Shown here one piece after another: positions 42,908-51,968 of a stretch of 64,000 nt of DNA. The stretch comes from JACADW01 sp963747985 (GTDB taxonomy: Bacteria; Acidobacteriota; UBA6911), in NCBI GenBank assembly GCA_963747985.1, contig CAVVHG010000014.1:1-64000 (forward strand), given 5' to 3'. A program made the position numbers and the translations under genes. Within the stretch, counting starts at the first letter, position 1. Every line of letters begins with the position of its first letter. The notes under the pieces were generated by a model. That model was not told the origin of the DNA, searched no databases, and saw only the letters and a program-made list of their open reading frames with translations.

Positions 42908-43423
42908 ATGGAATTCCTGGAGATTGCAGGGCGGCGTCGGTCGATTCGCGAATTCGCCGACCGCCCTCTGGAAGAGGAAAAGCTTCAGCGGATCCTGGAG
43001 GTTGTCAGCCTGGCGCCATCGGCGGGGAACCTGCAGGCGCACGAGATTTACGTCGTCATGGACCTGCAAAAGAAGAAGGCGCTGGCAAAGGCTTCCCTGG
43101 GCCAGGAGTTCGTGGCGGCCGCACCGGTTGTCCTGGTGTTCTGCGCCCGCCCCGAGCGCAGTGCCGGCCGCTACGGTGAGCGCGGCCGGCGCCTCTACTC
43201 GCTTCAGGACGCCACCATCGCCTGCACATATGCCATGTTGGCCGTGACCGACCTGGGTCTGGCGACGGTATGGGTCGGGGCCTTCGGCGACAGCGCGGTC
43301 AGCAGCGCCCTCGGGCTTCCCGCCGAGTTGCAGCCCGTAGCCCTGCTCCCGATCGGCTACGCCGCGGAGCAGCCGGCGGCTACCTCACGACGGCCCTTGA
43401 ACGACCTTGTGCACTGGCTGTAG
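42908..43423 (+). CDS. Nitroreductase-family flavoprotein
   Basis: The 171-residue protein has the FMN-binding signature of the family, RRRSIREFADRPLEEEKL at residues 9-26 and SLAPSAGNLQAHEIYVV at 34-50, then ATIACTYAMLAVTDLGLATVWVG near 100 and the end LLPIGYAAEQPA near 145. These enzymes reduce nitro compounds, quinones or act in specialised redox steps as homodimers using NAD(P)H. The tyrosine-rich stretch GRYGERGRRLYSLQDA is typical of the short SagB/NfnB-like subgroup. The ATG follows AAGGAGCG. No neighbouring gene suggests a specific substrate. Confidence 0.87.
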   Translation: MEFLEIAGRRRSIREFADRPLEEEKLQRILEVVSLAPSAGNLQAHEIYVVMDLQKKKALAKASLGQEFVAAAPVVLVFCARPERSAGRYGERGRRLYSLQDATIACTYAMLAVTDLGLATVWVGAFGDSAVSSALGLPAELQPVALLPIGYAAEQPAATSRRPLNDLVHWL

Positions 43424-43447
43424 CGGCATTCCGGGGATTGGGACCGT

Positions 43448-44266
43448 CTACCTCGGGGCCGCGGTGTAGTCCACCTCGGAGCCGAGCACACTGTGGGGAA
43501 TCATGAAGACAGCCAGGGTGACGAAGGCGGCCGCCAGAACCCAGCCTTTCGCCGGAGGATTCCGGCGCGCGCGCCAGAGCGCTAGTCCCCAAAGAGCCGT
43601 ACAGAGGAAAGTCTTATTGTCGGTCAGGTCCTTTCCCATCGGCCACCCGGTCCAATAGGCGTCGAATGCGTATTTCTGGACGACCGGTCCGAGAGCCAAC
43701 CCCCCCAGGATGAGCAGGATGAAGGTGTAAAGCGACAGCCGGTAGACTCTCTCTCCTGACAGCAGCACATCCAGACCGGCCCTGTTCGAGAAAAGCATGG
43801 CGGCAAACATAAGCACGATGTGAGGGACCATCACTATGGCCGGAACCGATCCCCGGAACCTGATTTGGACAGGCGCGGGTGTGAGCGGCGTATTCGTCCC
43901 GTCCTTCCCAACGAGCTCTATGCGGTACATGACCTTCCCGGCGAGAGGCTGGTGAGGAATCCGGCCTGCCAGGTAACCGCCGTCCCGCTCCATAGCGACC
44001 GAGGTCCACGGATCGTTGCTCGGGAAACGACGCAGCTGCAACGTGCCCCCGGAGACCTGCTCCGGGACGAGCAGACGGATCTCCTCGTCTCCATCTCCGG
44101 CATGGGATCGGTTCAGCCTGAACTTCACCTGTGACCCTCCGATCGACACCTTGCCGAAGACGGGCCAGGTCGGGCCGGTGACCCTCTGGTACAGGGCTGC
44201 CGAGAGCGTAATTACCAGCGCGAGCACCCAAAGCATCCATGTTTTGACTGCGGGTCGAGCCATCAA
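43448..44266 (-). CDS. Integral membrane protein of unknown function
   Basis: I do not recognise a named family. The 272-residue protein has an N-terminal membrane helix (WMLWVLALVITLSAAL), then an extracytoplasmic beta-rich domain of about 110 residues (KVSIGGSQVKFRLNRSHAGD up to PVQIRFRGSVPA), and four further hydrophobic segments to the C-terminus (IVMVPHIVLMFAAMLF, LSLYTFILLILGGLALG, ALWGLALW, VLAAAFVTLAVFMIPH). A conserved-looking loop between helices reads GWPMGKDLTDNKTFLC. It is convergent with the nitroreductase gene, and the 276 bases upstream hold no gene I can support. Confidence 0.68.
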   Translation of the reverse strand: MMARPAVKTWMLWVLALVITLSAALYQRVTGPTWPVFGKVSIGGSQVKFRLNRSHAGDGDEEIRLLVPEQVSGGTLQLRRFPSNDPWTSVAMERDGGYLAGRIPHQPLAGKVMYRIELVGKDGTNTPLTPAPVQIRFRGSVPAIVMVPHIVLMFAAMLFSNRAGLDVLLSGERVYRLSLYTFILLILGGLALGPVVQKYAFDAYWTGWPMGKDLTDNKTFLCTALWGLALWRARRNPPAKGWVLAAAFVTLAVFMIPHSVLGSEVDYTAAPR

Positions 44267-44542
44267 TTCCTCCGGGCGAACGTGAATTCTATCTTCCCGC
44301 CAGGACCCGGAAAAGACCGAATCGCGCGGTTCTCCGAGTCATGCACTGAAACCGGCCGACAGGTATTCACTGAGAATCCGCTTACGGGTGGTTCCGAATT
44401 CGGCTCGAGTCGGTTAGACTAGCCGGATGCGGCAATCGAATGGTTCGGCCCGCCTGGTTGGGCAGGTCTTCATCCCCATCAACGCTTCGTTGCAGTCGGA
44501 TGAGCCGCGCCGCATGACACTCTGCCAGATTGTGAGGCGACC

Positions 44543-45523
44543 GTGACGACTGAATCCTCAGCTGTGAAGAATGCCGGCCGTAGCATCCGGATCGGGATAT
44601 CGTCCTGCCTTCTGGGCGAGCAGGTTCGCTACGACGGCGGGCATAAACACGACCGTTTCCTCACGAACACCCTCGGGCAATACTTCGAATGGGTTCCCGT
44701 CTGCCCCGAGGTCGAGCTGGGACTGGGGGTACCGCGCGAGACCATTCGCCTGGTGCAGATTGACGGGGGCGTCGGCCTGGTGATGCAAAAGAGCGGGCGC
44801 GACCTTGGTGAAGAGATGCGCGATTACGCGAGGGCTCGTGTCCGCCGGCTGGCGAAGGAGGACCTGGGCGGTTACATTCTAAAGAGCGATTCGCCAAGCT
44901 GCGGCATGGTGCGGGTCCGCGTATATGCCCCCAGTGGAATGCCCACGAGGAACGGCACGGGATTCTTCGCACGGGAGCTGCTGGAATATTGCCCTGACCT
45001 GCCCATCGAAGAAGAGGGTAGACTGTCCGATCCTCACCTCCGGGAAAACTGGATCGAGCGCGTATTTGCATACCGCCGCCTGCGTACGCTCTGGGAAGCA
45101 CGCTGGACCCTCAAGGACCTCGTATCGTTCCACACGGCCCACAAGCTGATCCTGCTTGCTCACTCTCCGAAAGCCTACAAGGAGCTCGGGCAACTGGTCG
45201 CCGGAGCCAAGGGCGTTTCCAGGCAGGAGCTGAAGCGGCGCTACCAGACGGAGTTCATGGCCGCACTGAAAATCCTTGCCACCAAGGGGAGGCAGGCCAA
45301 CGTCCTTCAACATATGTCCGGCTATTTCAAGAAGCGGCTGGACGAGGCTTCACGGCGGGAACTCCTCGATTACGTCGAGGACTACCGCCGGGGCTTCCTG
45401 CCCCTGATCGTCCCGGTGACGCTTCTGAAACACTACGTCCGGCGTTTCGGCGAACCCTACCTGGACGGCCAGATCTATCTCAATCCGCATCCCAAGGAAC
45501 TCGCGCTTCGCAACCACGTATAA
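44543..45523 (+). CDS. DUF523-DUF1722 protein, TudS-like desulfidase fold
   Basis: DUF523 proteins include TudS, an iron-sulfur thiouracil desulfidase. The N-terminal domain (residues 13-155) keeps the three cluster cysteines: Cys22 in ISSCLLGEQVRYDGGHK, Cys54 in WVPVCPEVELGLGVPRE, and Cys120 in LKSDSPSCGM. The C-terminal half is DUF1722 (HTAHKLILLAHSPKAYKELG, then FLPLIVPVTLLKHYVRRF), a helical domain of unknown role, in the same arrangement as E. coli YbgA-fused forms. A role in removing sulfur from thiolated bases or recycling RNA thiouridine is plausible. The GTG at 44543 is used as the start because it gives the full N-terminal domain. The gene ends 12 bases before a 25-bp palindrome. 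Confidence 0.82.
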   Translation: MTTESSAVKNAGRSIRIGISSCLLGEQVRYDGGHKHDRFLTNTLGQYFEWVPVCPEVELGLGVPRETIRLVQIDGGVGLVMQKSGRDLGEEMRDYARARVRRLAKEDLGGYILKSDSPSCGMVRVRVYAPSGMPTRNGTGFFARELLEYCPDLPIEEEGRLSDPHLRENWIERVFAYRRLRTLWEARWTLKDLVSFHTAHKLILLAHSPKAYKELGQLVAGAKGVSRQELKRRYQTEFMAALKILATKGRQANVLQHMSGYFKKRLDEASRRELLDYVEDYRRGFLPLIVPVTLLKHYVRRFGEPYLDGQIYLNPHPKELALRNHV

Positions 45524-45535
45524 TTGAAAAATTGG

Positions 45536-45560
45536 AATTTCAGGGTCAGACCCTGAAATT
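45536..45560. promoter_or_regulatory. 25-bp perfect palindrome upstream of the site-2 protease gene
   Basis: Arms aatttcagggtc and gaccctgaaatt flank a single central base. It lies 12 bases after the TudS-like stop and just before the GGAGGT of the next gene. It could be a terminator, an operator or a repetitive element; a related GGGTC-N-GACCC core occurs elsewhere in the window. Confidence 0.45.
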
Positions 45561-45579
45561 GAAATTTCGGAGGTGCGGC

Positions 45580-46716
45580 ATGCGGTGGTCATTCACAATT
45601 GCTCGCGTTGCCGGAATCGAAATCAAGATTCATGCCACGTTCTTCCTCATCCTCCTGCTGGGCGCAATCCAGTGGGGAGGCCCGAACGGCTTCATGGGAT
45701 CTTTCTTCGGCATCCTGCTCATGGCCCTGCTCTTTTTCTGCGTTGTCCTGCACGAACTCGGCCACAGCCTTGTGGCCAAGTATTTCGGCCTGCCGGTGAG
45801 CGAAATCATCCTGTTGCCGATAGGCGGCGTCTCCAGAATGGAGAAGAATCCCCAGAAACCGCTGCACGAACTCCTGCTCGCGATTGCAGGGCCGCTGGTA
45901 AACGTAGTCATCGCGGGAGTGCTGGTTGTTGCCGCGGGGGCCTCGGGCACCCTCAGCAGCCTGAATGCGAAGGGCCTGGTGAGCGGCCAGCCGCTCTCAC
46001 CGTCTCCGTCGGTGCTGCTGGGCTGGCTGCTCGCGGCCAACGTGACGCTCGCGCTCTTCAATCTGGTGCCCGCCTTCCCGATGGACGGCGGCCGGGCATT
46101 GAGGGCGATCCTCTGGATGTGGGTCGGTTTCACCAAGGCGACGCAGATCGCATCCGCCTTCGGCCAACTGCTTGCGTTCGCCTTCGGCCTCTACGCGGTC
46201 TTGAGCGGGCACTTCCTCCTCGCCTTGATAGCACTCTTCATCTACCTGGGAGCGGGCCAGGAATGGACTGAAGAGCGGGCCCGCACGGTGCTCACCACCT
46301 TCAAGTTGGGGGACGCCTACAACAAGCACGCCCTGACCGTCAGTCCTGGCGACCAGGTCAGTGAGGTCGTGCACTTCCTCCTGACAAGCTATCAGCCGGA
46401 CTTCGCGGTGATGCAGGGGAATTCACTGCTCGGCGTGGTAACCAGGGAGGATGTCCTGAAGACCCTGGCGACAGAGACCGAGGATGTCTATGTCACCAGC
46501 ATCATGCGCAGGGAGGTGCCCCGGTTTCAGGCTTCGATGCACCTGGACGAGGTCCGCCGCGCAATGGTGGAAAACGGGATAAAGGTTGCGGCCGTGTACG
46601 AAGGAGACAAGTATCTGGGATTGATCAGCCAGGACGATCTCAACGAAGCGGTTCTGATCGCCACCTTCATGAAGGAGCAGGAACGAAGGCGACAGGCTCA
46701 GTCGCAGCCGGGATAG
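45580..46716 (+). CDS. Site-2 protease-family intramembrane metalloprotease with CBS domains
   Basis: S2P proteases cleave membrane-anchored regulators within the bilayer. The zinc motif HELGH is at residues 58-62 within a helix (FFCVVLHELGHSLVAKYFG), followed by the LLPIGGVSRM loop and the second motif NLVPAFPMDGGRALRA with the ligand Asp near 169. Six hydrophobic segments are visible. Residues about 245-365 form two CBS motifs (VVHFLLTSYQPDFAVMQGNS and MHLDEVRRAMVENGIKVAAV), which in this subgroup bind nucleotides and control activity. The start at 45580 follows GGAGGT and gives the family N-terminus (MRWSFTIARVAGIEIKIH). No anti-sigma factor is adjacent, so the substrate is unknown. Confidence 0.92.
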   Translation: MRWSFTIARVAGIEIKIHATFFLILLLGAIQWGGPNGFMGSFFGILLMALLFFCVVLHELGHSLVAKYFGLPVSEIILLPIGGVSRMEKNPQKPLHELLLAIAGPLVNVVIAGVLVVAAGASGTLSSLNAKGLVSGQPLSPSPSVLLGWLLAANVTLALFNLVPAFPMDGGRALRAILWMWVGFTKATQIASAFGQLLAFAFGLYAVLSGHFLLALIALFIYLGAGQEWTEERARTVLTTFKLGDAYNKHALTVSPGDQVSEVVHFLLTSYQPDFAVMQGNSLLGVVTREDVLKTLATETEDVYVTSIMRREVPRFQASMHLDEVRRAMVENGIKVAAVYEGDKYLGLISQDDLNEAVLIATFMKEQERRRQAQSQPG

Positions 46717-46882
46717 GCGCAACAACGGCCGGCGCAGGGAGCCGTGTTCCGTCGGAGCGGGGCCACTCTCGTTTGACGGGCTGCGACGAATCTCCCGCGC
46801 CATTCACCTGCCAATTGAATCCTGTACACGCCGGGCTTCATTTCCGTTACTCTCTACACTTCCGTTTTGGCGTGGAGGAAGA

Positions 46883-48346
<1,464 letters not shown>

Positions 48347-48351
48347 CCGCA

Positions 48352-49260
48352 ATGCCAGGATTTCGGATCTTCTATTCGGACAAGTATTGCCTGCCGCTCG
48401 GAGAACACGTCTTCCCCGCCGCCAAGTACAGACTGACAAGACAACGCCTCGTCGAGCAGGCCGTCTGCGTCGAGGCCGATTTTGTTGAGCCGGATCGCGC
48501 GCTCGACGAAGAGATCGCGCTCGTCCATACCCTTGAGTATATGCACAAGCTGAAACGCGGAAGGTTCAGCGGCGCAGAGATCGCGCGCATGGAAGTGCCC
48601 TACTCGGCTTCACTTGTCGAGGCGTTCCGGCTTGCTGCCGGCGGAACTATCGCCGCATGCCGCCAGGCGCTGCAGGACGCTTGCGCCGTGACTCTGTGTG
48701 GCGGATTCCATCACGCTTTCCCCGACCACGGCGAAGGATTCTGCCTTATCAACGATGTCGCAGTCGCTATCCGGACGCTTCAGCGTTCCGGCATGATCCG
48801 CAGTGCGCTGACGGTGGACTGCGATGTCCACCATGGGAATGGCACTGCGGAGATCTTTCGCCAGGACCCGTCCGTTTTCACACTGTCGATCCACCAGCGC
48901 GACAACTATCCATACATAAAGCCTCCCTCCGATATCGATATCCACTTGGAGGATGGAACCCACGACGAGGCGTACCTTCTTCGCCTGGGTCAAGGGCTGG
49001 CTTCGGCCCTGGGTGGATTCCGCCCTGACCTGATTGTCTATCTCGCAGGTGCGGATCCGTATGAGCAGGACCAGCTCGGCGGGCTGGCTTTGACTATGGA
49101 GGGTCTGAAACGGCGCGATCGTCTCGTCTTCGAGACTGCGAGCAAGTCAGGCATTCCCGTTGCCGTAACGCTCGCCGGAGGATATGCCCGCAAGGTCGAC
49201 GATACTGTCACCATCCACATCAACACCGTCAAAGTGGCACAAGAAGTGTTCGTCGGTTGA
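48352..49260 (+). CDS. Histone-deacetylase-superfamily zinc amidohydrolase
   Basis: The protein has the arginase-deacetylase fold of class II HDAC and AcuC-like enzymes. The catalytic His pair is in CGGFHHAFPDHGEGFC near residue 120, zinc ligands in TVDCDVHHGNGTAEIF near 160 and VYLAGADPYEQDQLGG near 226, and LAGGYARKVDD lies near the end. Its 302 residues fit the single-domain bacterial type that deacetylates small amines or acylated proteins. The ATG at 48352 is chosen because AGGTGA sits at the right distance; a GTG at 48343 overlapping the preceding stop is possible. Coupling with an exported M20 amidohydrolase is notable, though this protein has no signal peptide. Confidence 0.9.
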   Translation: MPGFRIFYSDKYCLPLGEHVFPAAKYRLTRQRLVEQAVCVEADFVEPDRALDEEIALVHTLEYMHKLKRGRFSGAEIARMEVPYSASLVEAFRLAAGGTIAACRQALQDACAVTLCGGFHHAFPDHGEGFCLINDVAVAIRTLQRSGMIRSALTVDCDVHHGNGTAEIFRQDPSVFTLSIHQRDNYPYIKPPSDIDIHLEDGTHDEAYLLRLGQGLASALGGFRPDLIVYLAGADPYEQDQLGGLALTMEGLKRRDRLVFETASKSGIPVAVTLAGGYARKVDDTVTIHINTVKVAQEVFVG

Positions 49261-49398
49261 CTTGCCCGGCGTGCCACCTGTACTCTCCTCCCCTGACCGA
49301 CCCATGTCTGCGCTGGCGGCGCGGACCCGCTTCGATCCGGCTTCCAATGCCGTGGCGCCCTGTGATAAAAAAGCTGACAAACCTCAAAGGAGAGCAAA

Positions 49399-49936
49399 AA
49401 TGGCGAGCTTTACTGATCGGATGCTGGGCGCCGCCAAACTCGACGCCCGCATTTATGAGGAAGTCGAGGCAGACAAAGACGCGACTGGGCAGGCATTGGG
49501 AGTGGTAGCAATCTCCAGCATCGCCGCAGGCATCGGCAGCTTCGGTTTTGGCGGAATCTCGGGAGTGATCTGGGGCTGCGTGGCTTCACTCATCGGCTGG
49601 GTGGTGTGGGCTTTTCTGATCTGGCTCATCGGCACCAAGCTGCTTCCGGAGCCACAGACCAAGTCCGACGTGCCCGAATTGCTCCGCACCACAGGTTTTG
49701 CGAGCGCCCCGGGCGTGGTGAGGATCCTCGGCGTCCTCCCGTTTGTCGGTTTGCTGATCTCCTTCCTGGCCGGGTTGTGGATGCTGGTCGCGATGGTGAT
49801 CGCGGTCCGCCAGGCACTGGATTACCAGAGCACGGCCAGGGCAATCGGTGTCTGTATCATCGGCTTCATAGTCAACCTGATTCTGGTCTGGCTCCTCCTC
49901 CCCAAGGCGACTCTGACCGGAGGATTCGGAATCTGA
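49399..49936 (+). CDS. Yip1-domain membrane protein
   Basis: The 178-residue protein has a short polar N-terminus (SFTDRMLGAAKLDARIYEEV) and four hydrophobic segments typical of Yip1-family proteins (GVVAISSIAAGIGSFGFGG, VWAFLIWLIGTKLL, RILGVLPFVGLLISFLAGLW, AIGVCIIGFIVNLILVWLLL), with the central TGFASAPGVVRIL motif. The role of bacterial Yip1 proteins is unknown. The start at 49399 follows AAAGGAGA and matches the family N-terminus; upstream in-frame codons belong to the preceding gene in another frame. Confidence 0.8.
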
Positions 49937-50009
49937 GCAAGACGTCGCAGGATAGCGGGCCCCCCCCGCAAGATCCCGTTGCGACTGTCCGGCCCTGCCG
50001 GTCGTTTCA

Positions 50010-50774
50010 TCAAAACGTGGCGAGCCAGCCGCCGTCCACGAAGATTGTCTGGCCGGTGATGTAATCGGCAGCGGGCGAAGCGAGGAACACAGCCGGCCAG
50101 GCGACGTCTTCAGGCGTGCCCCATCGGCCCAAAGGACACCGTTTCGTCACCCATGCATCGAATTCCGCGTCCCTCCACAGCGGCTCGGTCAGCTTGGTGG
50201 CGATGTAACCGGGAGCGATGGCATTGACGTGGATCCCATGATCCGCCCAGTCGACGGCGAGGGCCTTGGTAAGTTGCCCAATCCCGCCCTTGGAGGCGGT
50301 GTAGGCAGCCGTGGTCCTGCGGGATGCCACCGTCATGAGCGAAGCAATATTGATGATCCTTCCCTCCTGTCCGCAGGCGATGCAATCCCGTGCGAACGCC
50401 TGCGACAGGACGAACACAGCCGTCAGGTTTATCGCCAGCGTGTCCTGCCAATCCTCGAGCGTCAACTCGTGTGCGGGTGCGCGATGCATAACGCCGGCAG
50501 CGTTGACCAGCGTGTCGGGGCTGCCGTATCGACCGGCGACACCGCCGTACCAGGCGGGGATTTGATCCGTCTGGTGCAGATCGAAAGGAGCAACGGCCAC
50601 CGACCTGCCGCTCGATCTGAGCTGTGCGGCTGCCCCCTCGAGTTCCGATTCGCCCCTTGAGACAAGAATGAGATCAGCACCCGCCTCTGCCATGGCAGTC
50701 GCGATTCCCAGCCCGATCCCCTTGCTGGCACCGGTGACCAGCACAAGCCTGCCGTCCAAACGGAACATATTCAT
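50010..50774 (-). CDS. SDR-family oxidoreductase, KduD-like
   Basis: This is a classical short-chain dehydrogenase of 254 residues: cofactor motif VLVTGASKGIGLGIA near residue 11, NAAG-type motif as LVNAAGVMH near 87, and the catalytic Ser (INIASLMTVAS), Tyr and Lys (AAYTASKGG) near 140-160. The tract IHVNAIAPGYIATKLTEPL and the end GQTIFVDGGWLATF, together with the N-terminal fold, most resemble 2-dehydro-3-deoxy-D-gluconate 5-dehydrogenase (KduD), an enzyme of pectin-derived uronate catabolism. No other pectin gene is adjacent, so the substrate is inferred only. GGGGAGGAG precedes the ATG at 50774; the open frame upstream is not coding. Confidence 0.85.
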   Translation of the reverse strand: MNMFRLDGRLVLVTGASKGIGLGIATAMAEAGADLILVSRGESELEGAAAQLRSSGRSVAVAPFDLHQTDQIPAWYGGVAGRYGSPDTLVNAAGVMHRAPAHELTLEDWQDTLAINLTAVFVLSQAFARDCIACGQEGRIINIASLMTVASRRTTAAYTASKGGIGQLTKALAVDWADHGIHVNAIAPGYIATKLTEPLWRDAEFDAWVTKRCPLGRWGTPEDVAWPAVFLASPAADYITGQTIFVDGGWLATF

Positions 50775-50822
50775 GCGCTCCTCCCCTGTACCTTGATCCT
50801 GGTTTGGGGGATATTTTAGGGC

Positions 50823-51371
50823 ATGGCGCCTGCGATCCAGCTGCGATTCTACGAGGAACTCAACGATTACCTCGCGGCGGAACGGCGAAAGCGATCCTTT
50901 TCCGTCTCGTTCGCACGAGGTGCTACCATCGCCGAACAACTCGACCTTTTGGGCGTACCGATTGACAAAGTCGATCTGGTGCTCTGCAACGGCGCATCCG
51001 TCGGACTCTCGCAAGCCTTGCACGACGGAGATCGATTGAGCGTCTACCCCGTCTTCGAGTCCTTCGACATAGCCCTCGTCCAGCGACTGCGCGAGAGGCC
51101 GTTGCGTACTCCCCGGCTCCTTGCCGGCCGGAGTCTGATCAGCCTGGTCCGGCTGCTTTCTGAACGCGGCCTTGACGCCAGGGTGGAAGATGCTGAGCCC
51201 GAGGTGCTCTGCCGGATTGCGGAGGAAGAGAGCAGGATCCTGCTGGTTGAGGGAAGGCTGCCCAACGATGTCGTTCCGCCTTCCCGCATCTGCCGCGTTG
51301 TGTCGACCGAAGCCCGGGAGCAACTCAACGAAGTCCTGGCCCGCCTGGACTTGCGAGATAGAAATCACTGA
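50823..51371 (+). CDS. Mut7-C-like protein, degenerate and lacking the zinc ribbon
   Basis: Mut7-C proteins carry a ThiS/ubiquitin-like domain, a PIN-like RNase domain and a C-terminal zinc ribbon. The N-terminal 85 residues match the ubiquitin-like part well (IQLRFYEELNDYLAAERRK, DLVLCNGASVGLSQALHDGD, VYPVFESFDI). The RNase part is eroded: where the family has acidic residues in DVHLGRLARYLRLLGFD, this protein has AGRSLISLVRLLSERGLDA, so the catalytic aspartate is missing. The protein stops at LDLRDRNH where the family continues into a cysteine zinc ribbon; a SRGLLKCDVP-like remnant is visible in another frame downstream of the stop. It is probably a nonfunctional or repurposed relative. Confidence 0.68.
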   Translation: MAPAIQLRFYEELNDYLAAERRKRSFSVSFARGATIAEQLDLLGVPIDKVDLVLCNGASVGLSQALHDGDRLSVYPVFESFDIALVQRLRERPLRTPRLLAGRSLISLVRLLSERGLDARVEDAEPEVLCRIAEEESRILLVEGRLPNDVVPPSRICRVVSTEAREQLNEVLARLDLRDRNH

Positions 51372-51407
51372 GTCGCGGGCTGCTCAAATGCGATGTTCCT
51401 GCGGCTG

Positions 51408-51465
51408 AAGTGCGGGTCCGCGCCGCCGGCGCGGACAGTGCGCGCTTCGGCAAAGCGCGCCCACT
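51408..51465 (+). repeat. Dispersed palindromic element, copy 2
   Basis: This element contains a perfect stem gtccgcgcc-gcc-ggcgcggac followed by gcgcgctt-cggca-aagcgcgc, with outer aagtg and cccact. It aligns with the reverse complement of 18543-18593. Both copies lie between the 3' ends of convergent genes. Confidence 0.6.
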
Positions 51466-51486
51466 CACAATCTTGCCGATCGTTCT

Positions 51487-51909
51487 TTACTCCCCCACGA
51501 TGGTCACCGTAACTTCCCGGTCACGAGGGCGATCGTCGAAATCACACAGCACGATCTGTTGCCATTCTCCGATCCGGAGAGTCCCCCCGGTCAGCGGAAA
51601 TGAGCGGGCTGTGCCCACCAGCGCGCTGCGGAGATGGGAATATCCGTTTTCGTCTCCCCACCGGGCGTTGTGCGCATAGTCTCTGTTTGCCGGCGCGATC
51701 TTCTCCAGTGCGCGCCGCAGATCGGCGACGCAACCGGGCTCGAACTCGAGGGTCGTGATGCCGGACGTCGATCCACGGCTGGAGACGTTTACGATTCCAT
51801 TCCGGGCTTTGCTCTCAGTGACTACGGACTCCACCCTGGCACTGATGTCCAACACGTCACAGTTACCCTTCGTTCGGACGGAGAAACTGCGTTGAAAGAC
51901 CTCGACCAT
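51487..51909 (-). CDS. YjbQ/UPF0047 family protein
   Basis: The 140-residue protein is a clear UPF0047 member: FQRSFSVRTKGNCDVLDISA at the start, VNVSSRGSTSGITTLEFEPG near residue 42 with the usual internal strands, then NARWGDENGYSHLRSALVG near 82, and GTLRIGEWQQIVLCDFDDRP-RDREV near the C-terminus. The family folds as a small trimeric beta barrel; E. coli YjbQ has been linked to thiamine-phosphate-synthase-like activity, but the physiological role is open. GAGGAGG precedes the ATG at 51909. It is immediately downstream of hemY on the same strand, with 59 bases between. Confidence 0.88.
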   Translation of the reverse strand: MVEVFQRSFSVRTKGNCDVLDISARVESVVTESKARNGIVNVSSRGSTSGITTLEFEPGCVADLRRALEKIAPANRDYAHNARWGDENGYSHLRSALVGTARSFPLTGGTLRIGEWQQIVLCDFDDRPRDREVTVTIVGE

Positions 51910-51968
51910 GGAGAAACCTCCTCTGCGGGCAAACTCGCCGCCGGTGCGGTTCGGATATACCCGCCGGC

